Below the pieces are notes generated by a model. The model was not told the origin of the DNA and made no database searches. It saw only the letters and a program-made list of their open reading frames with translations. DNA of 64,000 nucleotides. Origin: Chromobacterium rhizoryzae (GTDB lineage Bacteria > Pseudomonadota > Gammaproteobacteria > Burkholderiales > Chromobacteriaceae). The translations under genes were made by a program, and so were the position numbers. Shown one piece after another: positions 25,187 to 33,862 of this stretch; position 1 is the stretch's first letter, and every line of letters begins with the position of its first letter. Location: the NCBI RefSeq assembly GCF_020544465.1, contig NZ_CP066126.1:3534001-3598000 (forward strand), read 5' to 3'.

Positions 25187-26365
25187 ATGGGCGGCATAAG
25201 CCGCCGCCAGCTGGCCGCCCTGTTCTGCTGCATGTTCATCATCGGATCGGCCGAAGTGGCGGCCGGCCCGATGATGGCCATGATGGGCCGCCATTTCGGC
25301 GTGCCCTCCAGCGCCATCGCCTATCTGCCCGCCGCTTACGGCCTGTGCTACGGCGTGTTCGCGCTGCTGGCCGGCCCGCTGTCCGACCGCTTTGGCCGCA
25401 GACCGCCCTTGCAGCTGGGCCTGCTCGGCTTCGCCCTGTGCTGCGCGCTGCTGCCCTCCGCCCCCGGCCTGAACGCGGCCGTCGCGCTGTCCGCGCTGAG
25501 CGGGCTGTGCGCGGCGGTGATCCAGCCCAATGCGCTGGCGCTGGTGGCGGACCTGGCCCCGCGCGCCCAGCTGGGCCAAAGGCTGGGCCAGGTCTTCATC
25601 GGGCTGATGCTGGCCTTCGTGCTGACGCCGGCGCTGGCCGGACGGCTGGCGGACACCGCCGGCTGGCAGGCCAGTTATTACGCGCTGGCGGCGGCCGGCC
25701 TGCTGGCCTGGGCCGCGGTGCGGCGCTGGTTCCGCGCCGACGGCGGCCGCCTGACGGCGGGCGGCGGCTTCCTGGCCACCCTGGCCGGCGCCTGGCGCAC
25801 GCCCGGCGCGCGGCGCCGGCTATGCGTCAGCTATCTGTGGCTGGGTTGGGTCGCCGGCTTCGGCGCGGTGGTGGCCGAGGTCGCCGCGCGCAAGCTGGCG
25901 CTCAGTTCCACCGGCGGCGGCCTGCTGGCCGGCGGCTTGGGCTTGGTGGTCATCGCGGGCAATCTCTGCGGTCCGCCGTTGCAAAGGCGGCTGGGCGAGG
26001 CCGCCCTGCCGGCCGCGGCGCTGGCGGCGGCGCTGGGCATCCTGGCCTTCCTGCTGCCCCTGAGCGCGCTGTGGCAACTGGCGCTGGCCGGCTGTCTGTG
26101 GGCCTTCGGCTACGGCTGCGCCGGGCCCTTGCACCACGCCCGCTTGAGCACCCTGTCCGAACGCTATCGCGGCACCCTCAATTCCTATCACGCCAGCTTG
26201 TTGAACCTGGGCATTTTTTCCGCCGCCCTGTTGCTGGGCCTGAGCAGCGAGCCAAGGCCGGTGGCCTGGTTCTGCGCCGCGGCCGGGCTGTTGACCCTGG
26301 CCGGCGCGCTCTTGCTGCTGCCCTTCGGGCCGGGCTTGCGGCCGGCGGACGCCAAACAGGCCTAA
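25187..26365 (+). CDS. MFS transporter, drug-efflux type
   Basis: This 392-residue carrier has about 12 spans, with GPLSDRFGRRPPLQLG between spans 2 and 3 (MFS motif A). Substrate unknown. The ATG at 25187 has no clear ribosome site, which suggests translation coupled to the gene 15 bases upstream. The TAA stop forms the first bases of a repeat fragment. Confidence 0.87.
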   Translation: MGGISRRQLAALFCCMFIIGSAEVAAGPMMAMMGRHFGVPSSAIAYLPAAYGLCYGVFALLAGPLSDRFGRRPPLQLGLLGFALCCALLPSAPGLNAAVALSALSGLCAAVIQPNALALVADLAPRAQLGQRLGQVFIGLMLAFVLTPALAGRLADTAGWQASYYALAAAGLLAWAAVRRWFRADGGRLTAGGGFLATLAGAWRTPGARRRLCVSYLWLGWVAGFGAVVAEVAARKLALSSTGGGLLAGGLGLVVIAGNLCGPPLQRRLGEAALPAAALAAALGILAFLLPLSALWQLALAGCLWAFGYGCAGPLHHARLSTLSERYRGTLNSYHASLLNLGIFSAALLLGLSSEPRPVAWFCAAAGLLTLAGALLLLPFGPGLRPADAKQA

Positions 26366-26380
26366 GAACGTGTTCGAAGG
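26362..26380 (+). repeat. Dispersed repeat, terminal fragment
   Basis: CCTAAGAACGTGTTCGAAGG matches the end of the element and contains the TAA stop of the MFS gene. The sequence after it does not match the element. Confidence 0.5.
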
Positions 26381-26487
26381 CTATCGTTGGCATTAAGAAA
26401 TACAATTCCGGCATCCGCTTGCAAATCCGCACGCCGGACGCATCATGACAAATACAAAACAAAATGCCATGCAACTAAGGAAACGTC

Positions 26488-26895
26488 ATGATTGCCATTC
26501 GGGAGATCGACCATATCGTGCTGCGGGTCAGCGACCTGGCCAAGATGGAGCGCTTTTACCGCGAGGTGCTGGGCTGCACGGTGGAGCGCCGGCGCGAGGA
26601 CTTGGGGCTGTTGCAGTTGCGCGCCGGGCATTCGCTGCTGGACCTGGTGCCGGTGGACGGGCCGCTGGGCCGGGCCGGCGGCCGCGCGCCGGCCGCGGAA
26701 GGCCGCAATCTGGATCACTTCTGTTTCCGCGTCGAGCCTTTCGACGAGGAGGCGATACGCGCCCACCTCGCAAGCCACGGCCTCAGCGCCGGGGAAACCG
26801 CCCAGCGCTACGGCGCCGAGGGCGACGGCCCCTCCTTGTACTTGCAGGACCCGGAGGGCAATGTCGTGGAGCTGAAAGGCCCGCCCTCCCCTTAG
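26488..26895 (+). CDS. VOC-family (glyoxalase-like) metalloprotein
   Basis: This 135-residue VOC-fold protein has two beta-alpha-beta repeats: IDHIVLRVSDLAKMERFY at the start and LYLQDPEGNVVELKG at the end. Likely metal ligands are His9, His in LDHFCFRV and Glu in VVELKG. Substrate unknown; it is close to YaeR-type or antibiotic resistance-type VOC proteins. AAGGAAAC precedes the ATG. The TAG stop is part of a repeat fragment. Confidence 0.87.
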   Translation: MIAIREIDHIVLRVSDLAKMERFYREVLGCTVERRREDLGLLQLRAGHSLLDLVPVDGPLGRAGGRAPAAEGRNLDHFCFRVEPFDEEAIRAHLASHGLSAGETAQRYGAEGDGPSLYLQDPEGNVVELKGPPSP

Positions 26896-26970
26896 AAGCT
26901 GTTTACGATCTGCTGCGCTGCGGCGATACCATAGAACCTGTTCAATGCCTGCCGCGCTTCCTGACGGCGC
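26891..26970 (-). repeat. Dispersed repeat, two joined terminal pieces
   Basis: CTTAGAAGCTGTTTACGATC followed by TGCTGCGCTGCGGCGATACC is the reverse complement of the element's right end. AGAACCTGTTCAATGCCTGC then restarts a second end in the other direction. The TAG stop of the VOC gene is inside it. Confidence 0.65.
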
Positions 26971-27346
26971 GGCGAGCGCCGCTTCAGCCCTCTGAGCCGC
27001 CTCCGCGGCCGCAAGGCCTGGGCTCCAAAACCCCAAACCGCTGTTGAACCCGGCGTCGCCGCGCCCGCCGTGAGCGGCGTCTTTCGGCGCTAAGCGCCGG
27101 TTCACAGGCCGCTCCGGCAAACTGGGTCTGGCGGTTTTAAATATTACTGGTTTTGATTTTTTTATTTAGACATAAATACTCTAGTCTAAACCGCTTCGAT
27201 AATAGGGGGTTTAATCCGCCCGCCCTAATCGCGTTAATTCAAACAACCGTTTGGAGTAAATGCCGAAATTCAAACTGGCATTGAATTGGTATTAAATATC
27301 GTCAATGACGCTTATTCGCCGCGCCGGCGGCCGCGCGCGGCGGATA
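26971..27346. other. Gene-free AT-rich stretch with inverted repeat and mini-ORF
   Basis: TTTAGAC (27165-27171) and GTCTAAA (27184-27190) form an inverted repeat with a 12-base spacer. An 11-codon ORF (27260-27295, encoding MPKFKLALNWY) is preceded by TTTGGAG. No longer gene is supported. The AT-rich block stands out from both flanks. Confidence 0.45.
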
Positions 27347-27381
27347 TAAAAAACCCCTGAAGCGGACAGCGCCTTCAGGGC
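27347..27381 (-). terminator. Rho-independent terminator of the flgM-flgN-muramidase genes
   Basis: On the minus strand, CCCTGAAGG and its complement CTTCAGGG form a strong stem followed by TTTTTTAT. It lies about 22 bases downstream of the muramidase stop. Confidence 0.9.
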
Positions 27382-27402
27382 TTGTGTCGCGAGAGTCCGC
27401 GT

Positions 27403-28119
27403 TCAAGGCTGTCTGCGAGCCTGAATGCCCGCCGCCACCTTTTGCAGCTTGTCCGCATAGCCCGGATCGGTGGCGTAGCCGCCCTGCGCCAGCGCCTGAG
27501 CGAAGGCCTGGGCGTTGCCGCCCACGCCCAGCGCGCCGCGATAACGCGGATTGCCGGCCAGCAGCTGCGCGTAATCGGCGAAGGCGTCTTGCAGGCCGGA
27601 GTAGGCGCGGAAGCTTTCCGTCCGCTTCACGTCGCGGCCGTCCACATGCTCGGTGGTCAAGGCGCGGCTGACTTCGCCCTGCCAGCCCTTGCCGGCCTTG
27701 ATGCCGAACAGATTGTGGTTGCTGCCGCCGTCGGCGCGGGTCAGCGGACGCTGGCCCCAGCCGGACTCCAGCGCCGCGTGAGCGGCCACCAGTTCCGGCG
27801 CCACGCCCAGTTTGGCGGCGGCCTGTTGCGCGTAGGGCGCGATGCTGTCGAGAAAGGCTTGCTGGTCCGCGCCGTAGGGCATGCTGCCGCCCAGGGTGGC
27901 GTCCTGGACGCGCTGACGCGCCCAAGCGCCTTCCGGCGACAGGCTGGACCAGCTCTCCGAACCGTTTTCGATAAAGTCGCGCACTTCGCTGCGCAGCTGA
28001 CCGCTCCATTGGTCGGCGAAACGCTCGCCGTCCCCGCCGCCCTGGCCGATCAACGGCAAGGCGATGGCGTCGGCGCCGAAGTCCGGCCCGGCGCCGATGT
28101 CATTGCGCACAGTAAACAT
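27403..28119 (-). CDS. flgJ: Flagellum-associated N-acetylglucosaminidase (FlgJ C-terminal domain only)
   Basis: The 238-residue protein ends in a glucosaminidase domain (residues ~85-235; ALESGWGQRPL with the catalytic glutamate, then SNHNLFGIKAG), the peptidoglycan-opening half of beta/gamma-proteobacterial FlgJ. The N-terminal ~80 residues do not resemble the rod-capping domain. The ATG at 28119 has GGAG upstream; an ATG four codons earlier is possible. It overlaps flgN by 20 bases and lies in the flgM-flgN cluster, so it probably clears peptidoglycan for the lateral-type flagellum. Confidence 0.8.
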   Translation of the reverse strand: MFTVRNDIGAGPDFGADAIALPLIGQGGGDGERFADQWSGQLRSEVRDFIENGSESWSSLSPEGAWARQRVQDATLGGSMPYGADQQAFLDSIAPYAQQAAAKLGVAPELVAAHAALESGWGQRPLTRADGGSNHNLFGIKAGKGWQGEVSRALTTEHVDGRDVKRTESFRAYSGLQDAFADYAQLLAGNPRYRGALGVGGNAQAFAQALAQGGYATDPGYADKLQKVAAGIQARRQP

Positions 28120-28525
28120 CGCTGTCTCCATTCAGCACGCGGTTCATCAGGTCCTGCTGCTGTTGCAGCAGCTGGCCGTTGCGCAGGTTCAGGGTCTGGC
28201 ACAAACGGATCTGCTCCACCAGCGCGTTCCAGCGCTGGCGGCAGGCTTGTTCCGCGGCGGCGGGCAAAAGCTTGAGCACCGCGTCCATCGAGGCGGCGCG
28301 GCCGCGGCCCAGCAATTGGCCGGCCAGTTGCAGGCGCTGGTCGCGGCTGGCCTGCAAGGCGTCGCATTGGGCGACGATGTCGGCCCCCAGCTGCCGCAGC
28401 TCGTCGGCCTGATGCGCCAGCGCGGCGGCGAACTGCTGTTCCAGCAGTTGCTCCAAGCGGCCGTAGCCTTGCAGATCCTGCTGCACGGTGGCCAGCAGTT
28501 GTTTGAAGGCTTGCTCGCGATTCAT
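28100..28525 (-). CDS. flgN: FlgN-like flagellar chaperone
   Basis: This 141-residue, helix-rich, glutamine-rich protein lies directly after flgM, as flgN does elsewhere. FlgN binds the hook-associated proteins FlgK and FlgL and keeps them export-ready. Sequence resemblance is weak, as usual for this family, so the call rests largely on position, size and helical composition. It overlaps the muramidase start. Confidence 0.75.
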   Translation of the reverse strand: MNREQAFKQLLATVQQDLQGYGRLEQLLEQQFAAALAHQADELRQLGADIVAQCDALQASRDQRLQLAGQLLGRGRAASMDAVLKLLPAAAEQACRQRWNALVEQIRLCQTLNLRNGQLLQQQQDLMNRVLNGDSDVYCAQ

Positions 28526-28795
28526 TCAGCGGCTCCGGTGGTATTGCTCCACCAGATCGGCCAGGCGGGCGGCGTCGAAGCGCACTTCGCCGCGCGCCAA
28601 GGCGGCGCGCACTTCTTCCACCCGCTTCATGTCGATGTCCGGCAGCGCGCGCAGTTCCGCCACCGCCGGCGCCATGTCCTGGCTCGCGGCGGGCGCGGCG
28701 ACGGCGGCGGGCGCGCGGGCCGGCGTTTCCGCGGCGGCGCTCTGGCCGCCGACCGCCAGTTCGCGGCGTTGCGACGAGGTCGAATTGATTTGCAT
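28526..28795 (-). CDS. flgM: Anti-sigma-28 factor FlgM
   Basis: The 89-residue protein has a disordered Ala/Pro-rich N-terminal half and C-terminal helices (ALPDIDMKRVEEVRAALARGEVRFD in part) typical of FlgM. It would hold the sigma-28 factor encoded at 31695 inactive until it is exported. A TTAAGTTT box with an 11-base spacer before GTCGCCTT upstream loosely resembles a sigma-28 promoter, but the match is partial. It ends one base before flgN. Confidence 0.85.
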   Translation of the reverse strand: MQINSTSSQRRELAVGGQSAAAETPARAPAAVAAPAASQDMAPAVAELRALPDIDMKRVEEVRAALARGEVRFDAARLADLVEQYHRSR

Positions 28796-28897
28796 AGTTT
28801 GGAATCCGTCTGGTTAGGCTGTGCGAGCGGCGCGGCCGCTCGGAGCGGGCCCTGCGGCCCGCCCTTACCCTTTCAAGGCGACAGTCTGAGAAAAAAC

Positions 28898-29590
28898 TTA
28901 AAAATTTACCGGTAACATTTTCAGAACGACAATGCGCCGGTTTTCCAGACGGATATAGCGGCCGAACACCAGCTCCTTCAGGATGCGCGCCACCATCTCG
29001 CGGGAGGAGCCGATCTGGTCGGCGATTTCCTGCTGGGTCAGCTGCTTTTTCAGCACCATTTCCTCGCCGTCCTGCTCTTCCAGCATTTGATTGATCAGGA
29101 TGCGCACGCGGCCGTACACGTCCATCAGCGCCAGGTTCTTGGCCTTGGTGGACATGCGGCGCACCACTTGCACCAGATGGCACATGATGCGGGTGCGGGC
29201 CTCCGGGCTGTGCGGCAGGCCGTCTTCGGTATCGAACAACTGCATCAGGCTGTCGCGGCTGAACACCAGCAGGTGGCTGTCCTCGTCCGCCGCGCAATTG
29301 GAGCTGCGCTCGCCGCTGTCGATGAAGCCGACCATGCCGATCAGCTCCCCGGAAGCGCAGATTTGCAGAATGTATTTCTTGCTGAGTCCATCCGAAACAA
29401 AGACTTGCATGCAACCGCTGACCAGCAGATAGACCTCGTTGGCGCTATCGCCCTCGTTGTACAGCACCTCGCCCTTGTTCAGGCGGCGGCTTTCGGCCAG
29501 TTCCAGCGCTTTGTCCAGTTTGTCGTTGTCCAGATGTCCGAACAGATGTGTGCCTCTTAACAAGGCTTTGATATTGTGGTTTTCATTCAT
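28898..29590 (-). CDS. Crp/Fnr-family transcriptional regulator
   Basis: This ~230-residue protein has an N-terminal cyclic-nucleotide-type beta-roll (about residues 15-120) and a C-terminal winged helix (LTQQEIADQIGSSREMVARILKEL). The four N-terminal cysteines of Fnr are absent, so oxygen sensing by an Fe-S cluster is unlikely. The ATG at 29590 follows a GTG three codons earlier; either could be the start. It sits inside the flagellar locus between flgM and motB, on the same strand but behind a terminator, so it has its own promoter and may control motility. Confidence 0.9.
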   Translation of the reverse strand: MNENHNIKALLRGTHLFGHLDNDKLDKALELAESRRLNKGEVLYNEGDSANEVYLLVSGCMQVFVSDGLSKKYILQICASGELIGMVGFIDSGERSSNCAADEDSHLLVFSRDSLMQLFDTEDGLPHSPEARTRIMCHLVQVVRRMSTKAKNLALMDVYGRVRILINQMLEEQDGEEMVLKKQLTQQEIADQIGSSREMVARILKELVFGRYIRLENRRIVVLKMLPVNF

Positions 29591-29676
29591 GACCACGTCG
29601 TCCCCGATAGTCTTGCGATTGAATCGACTTTCCCGCAGATGTTTGCCGCCTTTTGGCGTCTTTTTTTGTCAACATC

Positions 29677-29701
29677 ATCCGAGTCTTTCGCTCGGATTTT
29701 T
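29677..29701 (+). terminator. Hairpin with T-tract, plus orientation
   Basis: ATCCGAG and CTCGGAT form a seven-pair stem followed by TTTTT on the plus strand. No plus-strand gene reads into it, so it may block antisense transcription or act as a leader hairpin of the minus-strand regulator gene. Confidence 0.4.
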
Positions 29702-29757
29702 ATTAATCAGGTGCGGATTATAATATTAGCGGTTAACAAAAGTGTGAAAAAACACAC

Positions 29758-29792
29758 ATAAAAAAAGCCTGAAACGAATCAGGCTTTTGTTT
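29758..29792 (-). terminator. Terminator after motB
   Basis: AAGCCTGA and its complement form a stem with an eight-base loop; on the minus strand it is followed by a run of T residues (TTTTTTTA). It lies 22 bases downstream of the motB stop and separates the motor operon from the Crp/Fnr gene. Confidence 0.88.
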
Positions 29793-29813
29793 TGAACCCA
29801 AAAAAATAAAAGT

Positions 29814-30797
29814 TCAGCGGGGAGTTAGGCCATCTTGCAGCGCGCTATCCAGATCGGATTTCTGTAGTGGCGAACTTACAACACTGGTCTCGCGATTGCC
29901 GCTCTGTCCCGGCGGTCCGAACATGGCCACCACCGCCTGCGCCTGCTTGCTGGTCATCACCAAGAGCTCGATGCGGCGGTTGTAGGCGGCCAGCGGGTGC
30001 TCGGCGTCCAGCGGCGCCCGGTCCGCCATGCCCACCACTTGCAAAATGCCGGCGGCGTTCATGCCGCCTTCCAGCAGATGCAGCCGCGCCGCCATCGCGC
30101 GGTTGCTGGACAGACCCCAGTTCGAAAACGAACCGAAGCCGGCGGTCCGGTATTGCGCGGCATCCGTGTGTCCGACAATCAGCAATTGATTGTCGATATG
30201 GCCGAACATCTCGCCCATATCGTGCAATAGCCGCTTGAAGCGCGGCTCGACGATGGCGCTGCCGCGCTCGAACATGCCCTGGTTGTCGGTGTCGTGCAGC
30301 ATCACCCGCAAGCCGTAAGGCGTGACCACGGTCTGCAGATTGCTGGCCAGGCCGGCGTCGCGGCTCATCTTGGCCAGCAGGCCGGCCAGCTTTTCCAGAT
30401 CCGCCACGCTGTCCAGGCTGCGCTGGCCCTGTCCGTCGAAGGTTTTCTTGGCCACCTTGTTGCTCTCCTGCAGCAGGGAGTCGGCCTTGGTGGTGGTGGT
30501 GGGCTGGCCCGGAATCGGGTCGCGCGGGATCAGGCTGCCCGGCGGCGTGCCGGTATGCTCGATGCTGCGCGAGCCGCCGGCCTTCAGCGGGCTGCCGCCG
30601 CCGGCGGTCAGCAATTGCTGCAGGTTTTCCTGGTCGCGCGCGGCCAGCACCCATAGCACCAGGAACAAGCACATCAGCGCCAGCACGAAGTCGGCGAACG
30701 CCACTTTCCACGCGCCGCCGTGTCCTTCGGAATCCTGACGGCGCGACACCTTCTTGATCACCGCGGCTTCATGCTCGCGATTGGGTTTATTCGCCAT
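29814..30797 (-). CDS. motB: Lateral-type flagellar stator protein MotB (LafU)
   Basis: This ~327-residue stator subunit has one membrane segment near residues 36-55, preceded by the AFADFVLALM motif, whose aspartate is the proton-binding residue of MotB. A C-terminal OmpA-type peptidoglycan domain follows (LLIVGHTDAAQYR). The second ATG at 30797 gives MANKPNRE, like LafU proteins, and is preferred; an ATG three codons earlier is possible. It lies 13 bases after motA. Proton rather than sodium coupling is inferred from general likeness. Confidence 0.93.
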   Translation of the reverse strand: MANKPNREHEAAVIKKVSRRQDSEGHGGAWKVAFADFVLALMCLFLVLWVLAARDQENLQQLLTAGGGSPLKAGGSRSIEHTGTPPGSLIPRDPIPGQPTTTTKADSLLQESNKVAKKTFDGQGQRSLDSVADLEKLAGLLAKMSRDAGLASNLQTVVTPYGLRVMLHDTDNQGMFERGSAIVEPRFKRLLHDMGEMFGHIDNQLLIVGHTDAAQYRTAGFGSFSNWGLSSNRAMAARLHLLEGGMNAAGILQVVGMADRAPLDAEHPLAAYNRRIELLVMTSKQAQAVVAMFGPPGQSGNRETSVVSSPLQKSDLDSALQDGLTPR

Positions 30798-30810
30798 GCC
30801 GGCCATCCGC

Positions 30811-31677
30811 TCAGTTCACGCCTTCCAGCGCGTTGATCCAGGTTTCCAGCTGGGAGAAGCTGGGCTTGGTGTTCAGCTGCACCAGGCGGCGGCCGGCGTC
30901 GATGGCCAGCAGCGGCGGCTTGCCGGACACATGGGTGGTCAACACCACTTTCACCGATTCGTAGTTGGACAGCTCCTGCTTGACCAGCTGGTGCATCATA
31001 TTGGACAGCGGGTCCAGCACGCCGTAGCAGAAGAAGATGCCGATGAAGGTGCCCACCATGGCGGCGGCCACTTTCTCGCTGATCTCGCCGGCGGTGGCGC
31101 CCTGGCTGACGCTGTTCATCGCCATCACGATGCCCAGCACCGCGGCCAGAATGCCGAAGCCCGGCATCGCCTCGGCGATTTTGTGCAGCGATTTGGACGG
31201 CTGGTTCAATTCTTCGTGAATGGCGTCCAACTCCTGGTCCAGCACGCCCTCCAGTTCATGGGCGCTGATCTTGCCCATGGCCATCAGGCGGAAGTTGTCG
31301 ACGATGAAGGCCAGCAGCTTGGGTTCTTCCAGCACCAGCGGGTAGCGGTTGAACAAGGCGCTCTGACGCGGGGCCTCCACGTGTTCGTCCAGCGCCTTCA
31401 GGCCCTGGCTGGCGGTGATCAGGAGTTCGTACATCAGCAGCAGCAGCTGGCGCTGAAATTCCGCGTCGTACTTCTTACGCATGCCGACGCGCTTGATCTG
31501 GCCGCCCATTTCCGTCAGCACGTGCTGCGGGTTGCCCAGCACGATGGCGCCGACGGCGGCGCCGCAGATGATCAGCAGCTCCACCGGCTGCCAGATCACG
31601 GACAGGATGCCGCCATGCAGCATGAAGCCGCCAAAGACACAAACCAGCACGATCAGAATGCCGAATAATTGCTGCAT
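30811..31677 (-). CDS. motA: Lateral-type flagellar stator protein MotA (LafT)
   Basis: This 288-residue inner-membrane protein has about four membrane segments. The TAGEISEKVAAAMVGTFIGIFF segment, near the third and fourth spans, carries residues of the proton path. Cytoplasmic charged residues (around residues 70-150) contact FliG. Together with MotB it forms the torque-generating unit. AGGAAAG precedes the ATG. The fliA gene lies upstream on the same transcript. Confidence 0.95.
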   Translation of the reverse strand: MQQLFGILIVLVCVFGGFMLHGGILSVIWQPVELLIICGAAVGAIVLGNPQHVLTEMGGQIKRVGMRKKYDAEFQRQLLLLMYELLITASQGLKALDEHVEAPRQSALFNRYPLVLEEPKLLAFIVDNFRLMAMGKISAHELEGVLDQELDAIHEELNQPSKSLHKIAEAMPGFGILAAVLGIVMAMNSVSQGATAGEISEKVAAAMVGTFIGIFFCYGVLDPLSNMMHQLVKQELSNYESVKVVLTTHVSGKPPLLAIDAGRRLVQLNTKPSFSQLETWINALEGVN

Positions 31678-31694
31678 GTTTTCTTTCCTCGGGC

Positions 31695-32387
31695 TCAGGC
31701 CGCTTGTAGGCAGGCCTGCATTTTTTTGAGAGCGCTCTTGTTGATCTGGCAGACGCGCGCTTCGGTCAGCGCCAGCACCGCCGCGATCTCCTTGAGACTC
31801 AGTTCAAATTCGTAATACAGCTGGATCACTTGCTGTTCGCGCGGGTTCAGCGCCTGCAAGGCCACGGTCAAGGCGCTTTTCAGCGCCAGCCGCTGTTCCG
31901 GATTGTCTTCCGCCGCCGGCTCCAGGCCCTGGGCCATCAGTTCGTCGAAGCTGGACAGCGCTTCCGCGTTGTCGGCCAGCAGCGCCTCCTGATAGGCCTC
32001 GGCGCTGAGGCCCAGCAGCTGCATCGCCTCGGCTTCGCTGGGTTCGCGCCCCAGCTTGCGGCTGAGCAGGCGCAGGCCGTCGCGCACGCGGTGGGCTTCC
32101 TGGCGCACCGAGCGCGGCCGCCAGTCCAGCCGGCGCAATTCGTCCAGGATGGCGCCGCGAATGCGCAAAATGGCGAAGCCGGCGAACTTGTCGTCCGGCT
32201 CGCCGTAGCGGCGCAGGCTTTCCAGCAAGGCCATCAGCCCCACCTGCTCCATGTCTTCGCGGTCGAACACGCCGCCGGCCTGAGACGACAGCTGGCGCGC
32301 CACCCGCTTGACCAGATGGGCGTACTGACGCAGCGCCTCGGCTTCGCCGCCGGCGCTGGCCGGGGCTTCGGCGTAACTGGCGTACAT
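31695..32387 (-). CDS. fliA: Flagellar sigma-28 factor (FliA/LafS)
   Basis: The 230-residue sigma factor has region 2 (DREDMEQVGLMALLESLRRYG), region 3, and region 4 with LKEIAAVLALTEARVCQINKSAL. It directs late flagellar promoters and is held by FlgM. In Vibrio-type lateral systems the LafS gene lies directly before lafT, as here. It follows fliL with six bases between them. Confidence 0.93.
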   Translation of the reverse strand: MYASYAEAPASAGGEAEALRQYAHLVKRVARQLSSQAGGVFDREDMEQVGLMALLESLRRYGEPDDKFAGFAILRIRGAILDELRRLDWRPRSVRQEAHRVRDGLRLLSRKLGREPSEAEAMQLLGLSAEAYQEALLADNAEALSSFDELMAQGLEPAAEDNPEQRLALKSALTVALQALNPREQQVIQLYYEFELSLKEIAAVLALTEARVCQINKSALKKMQACLQAA

Positions 32388-32393
32388 GGCGGC

Positions 32394-32837
32394 TTACTCG
32401 ATGATCAATTTGCTGACCATCACCTCGCTGAACGGCGCATCGCGTCGCTCGCGCAGAAAACCGCCGGCATAGGCCTTGGCCAGCAAACGCTGGTAGTCGT
32501 CTATGCTCATCGTCAGCGCCTTGTCCGCAGGCAGCTCCGACAGCGCGCGCACGGCGATGCTCTTCAGGAAGGGCAGCTGGGACTTGACCTCGGCCTCCTG
32601 CTTTTCATTGCTGCGGAACACCAGGTCCACCGCCATGAAGCGGGTGGCGGATTCCCCTCCGCGCAGCATCACGATCACCTTGTCCATGCTGACGAAGCGC
32701 GCGTCCAGCGCCGCCGCCGGCTTGGGCGCTTCCGCGGCCTGCGGCGCGCGCGAACTCAGCCACCACCAGGCGCCGCCGCCTGCGGCCAGCGCCGTCACGA
32801 TGGCCACGATCAAAATCACTACGATGTTTCGATTCAT
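32394..32837 (-). CDS. fliL: FliL-like flagellar basal-body-associated protein (LafF)
   Basis: The 147-residue protein has a single N-terminal membrane anchor (residues ~5-27, VVILIVAIVTALAAGGGAWW) and a periplasmic domain ending in FSEVMVSKLIIE. FliL supports stator function. The domain is poorly conserved, so the call also relies on its place between fliK and fliA, as in lateral operons. Confidence 0.85.
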   Translation of the reverse strand: MNRNIVVILIVAIVTALAAGGGAWWWLSSRAPQAAEAPKPAAALDARFVSMDKVIVMLRGGESATRFMAVDLVFRSNEKQEAEVKSQLPFLKSIAVRALSELPADKALTMSIDDYQRLLAKAYAGGFLRERRDAPFSEVMVSKLIIE

Positions 32838-32854
32838 TCTTGTGCTTCCGCTGC

Positions 32855-33862
32855 TCAGCCCTGGCCCAGCCAGAAGCCTTGTCCATCACCCTGCCCCGCT
32901 TCCGCCAGCGCCCGTCCCGGCGCGCGTTGCGGCTGCTGTTGCCCCTGGCGTTCCTGACGCTGCTGGCCGCCCTGCCCCGGCGCGCCTTCGCGCACCTCCA
33001 CCGCCACCTGGGTGTATTGGCGGTTGGACAGGTCCTGGCGCAGCGCGTCGCCGATGGCTTGCAACTGGCGCACCACTTCGCCGTGCGAGGCGGTCAGTTG
33101 CACTTGCAGCGCGCCGGCTTCGTGGCGGATGGAGATTTCCAGCGAGCCCAGCGAGGGCGGGTCCAGCCGGATCAGCGCGCGGTCCATGCCGTGGCTGCTT
33201 TGCACTTGCAGGCGCTCGCCCAGCGCGGCGCTGAGCTTGTCGCCCCATTTGGCCGCTTGTTCCGCGGGCAGCTTGATCGGCGCCCATTCCGGCAGCGGCG
33301 CGCCGGCCTTGTCCTGCGGCTGCGGCGCGATGGCGGCCAATAAGGGCGCGGCGGCTTGCGCCGGCGCCGGCGTTTCGCGGCCGGCCTGAGCCTCGCCGGC
33401 CGCGGCCGGCTTGGCCGGCAACGGCGCCAGGGTGTTGAGCGCGGCGGACAGCGCGTCCGCCGGCAGCGCCGTCTCGGCGCTCCGGCGCGGCGTCGCGGCG
33501 CTGGCGACGAGCGCGGCCGCGTCCATCCCGGGCTGCGCCGGCGCGCCGGCCTGCGGCGTCGGAGCCAGCGGCTGCGGCATGGCCGGCGTCGCCGGCAACG
33601 GCGGCGCGGCCAGGGCGAGCGGCTGCGCCGCCGGCGTTCCGGCCTTGGCCTCGTCGCCCGCGGGGGCCTCGGCGTCTGCGTCTGCGTCCGCCGCCGGCGC
33701 GGCGTTCTGCCCGTCCATCAGGCTGGCCAGCAAGGCGCTGGCGAAGTCGCCGCCGGACGCCGGCGCCGCCGCGTTCGGGTCCAGCAGGGGATCGGCCGGC
33801 GCGACGTCGGCGGGCGTTGACGCGCCGCCGGCGAGAAGATTGGGGGGCAAGGATACGTTCAT
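32855..33862 (-). CDS. fliK: Flagellar hook-length control protein FliK (LafE)
   Basis: This 335-residue protein has a long Ala/Pro-rich, low-complexity N-terminal part that acts as a molecular ruler. A compact C-terminal domain (LDPPSLGSLEISIRHEAGALQVQL) switches FlhB specificity from hook to filament. The start overlaps the fliT stop by four bases. The C-terminus is rich in Gln and Gly, as is common in FliK. Confidence 0.9.
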   Translation of the reverse strand: MNVSLPPNLLAGGASTPADVAPADPLLDPNAAAPASGGDFASALLASLMDGQNAAPAADADADAEAPAGDEAKAGTPAAQPLALAAPPLPATPAMPQPLAPTPQAGAPAQPGMDAAALVASAATPRRSAETALPADALSAALNTLAPLPAKPAAAGEAQAGRETPAPAQAAAPLLAAIAPQPQDKAGAPLPEWAPIKLPAEQAAKWGDKLSAALGERLQVQSSHGMDRALIRLDPPSLGSLEISIRHEAGALQVQLTASHGEVVRQLQAIGDALRQDLSNRQYTQVAVEVREGAPGQGGQQRQERQGQQQPQRAPGRALAEAGQGDGQGFWLGQG

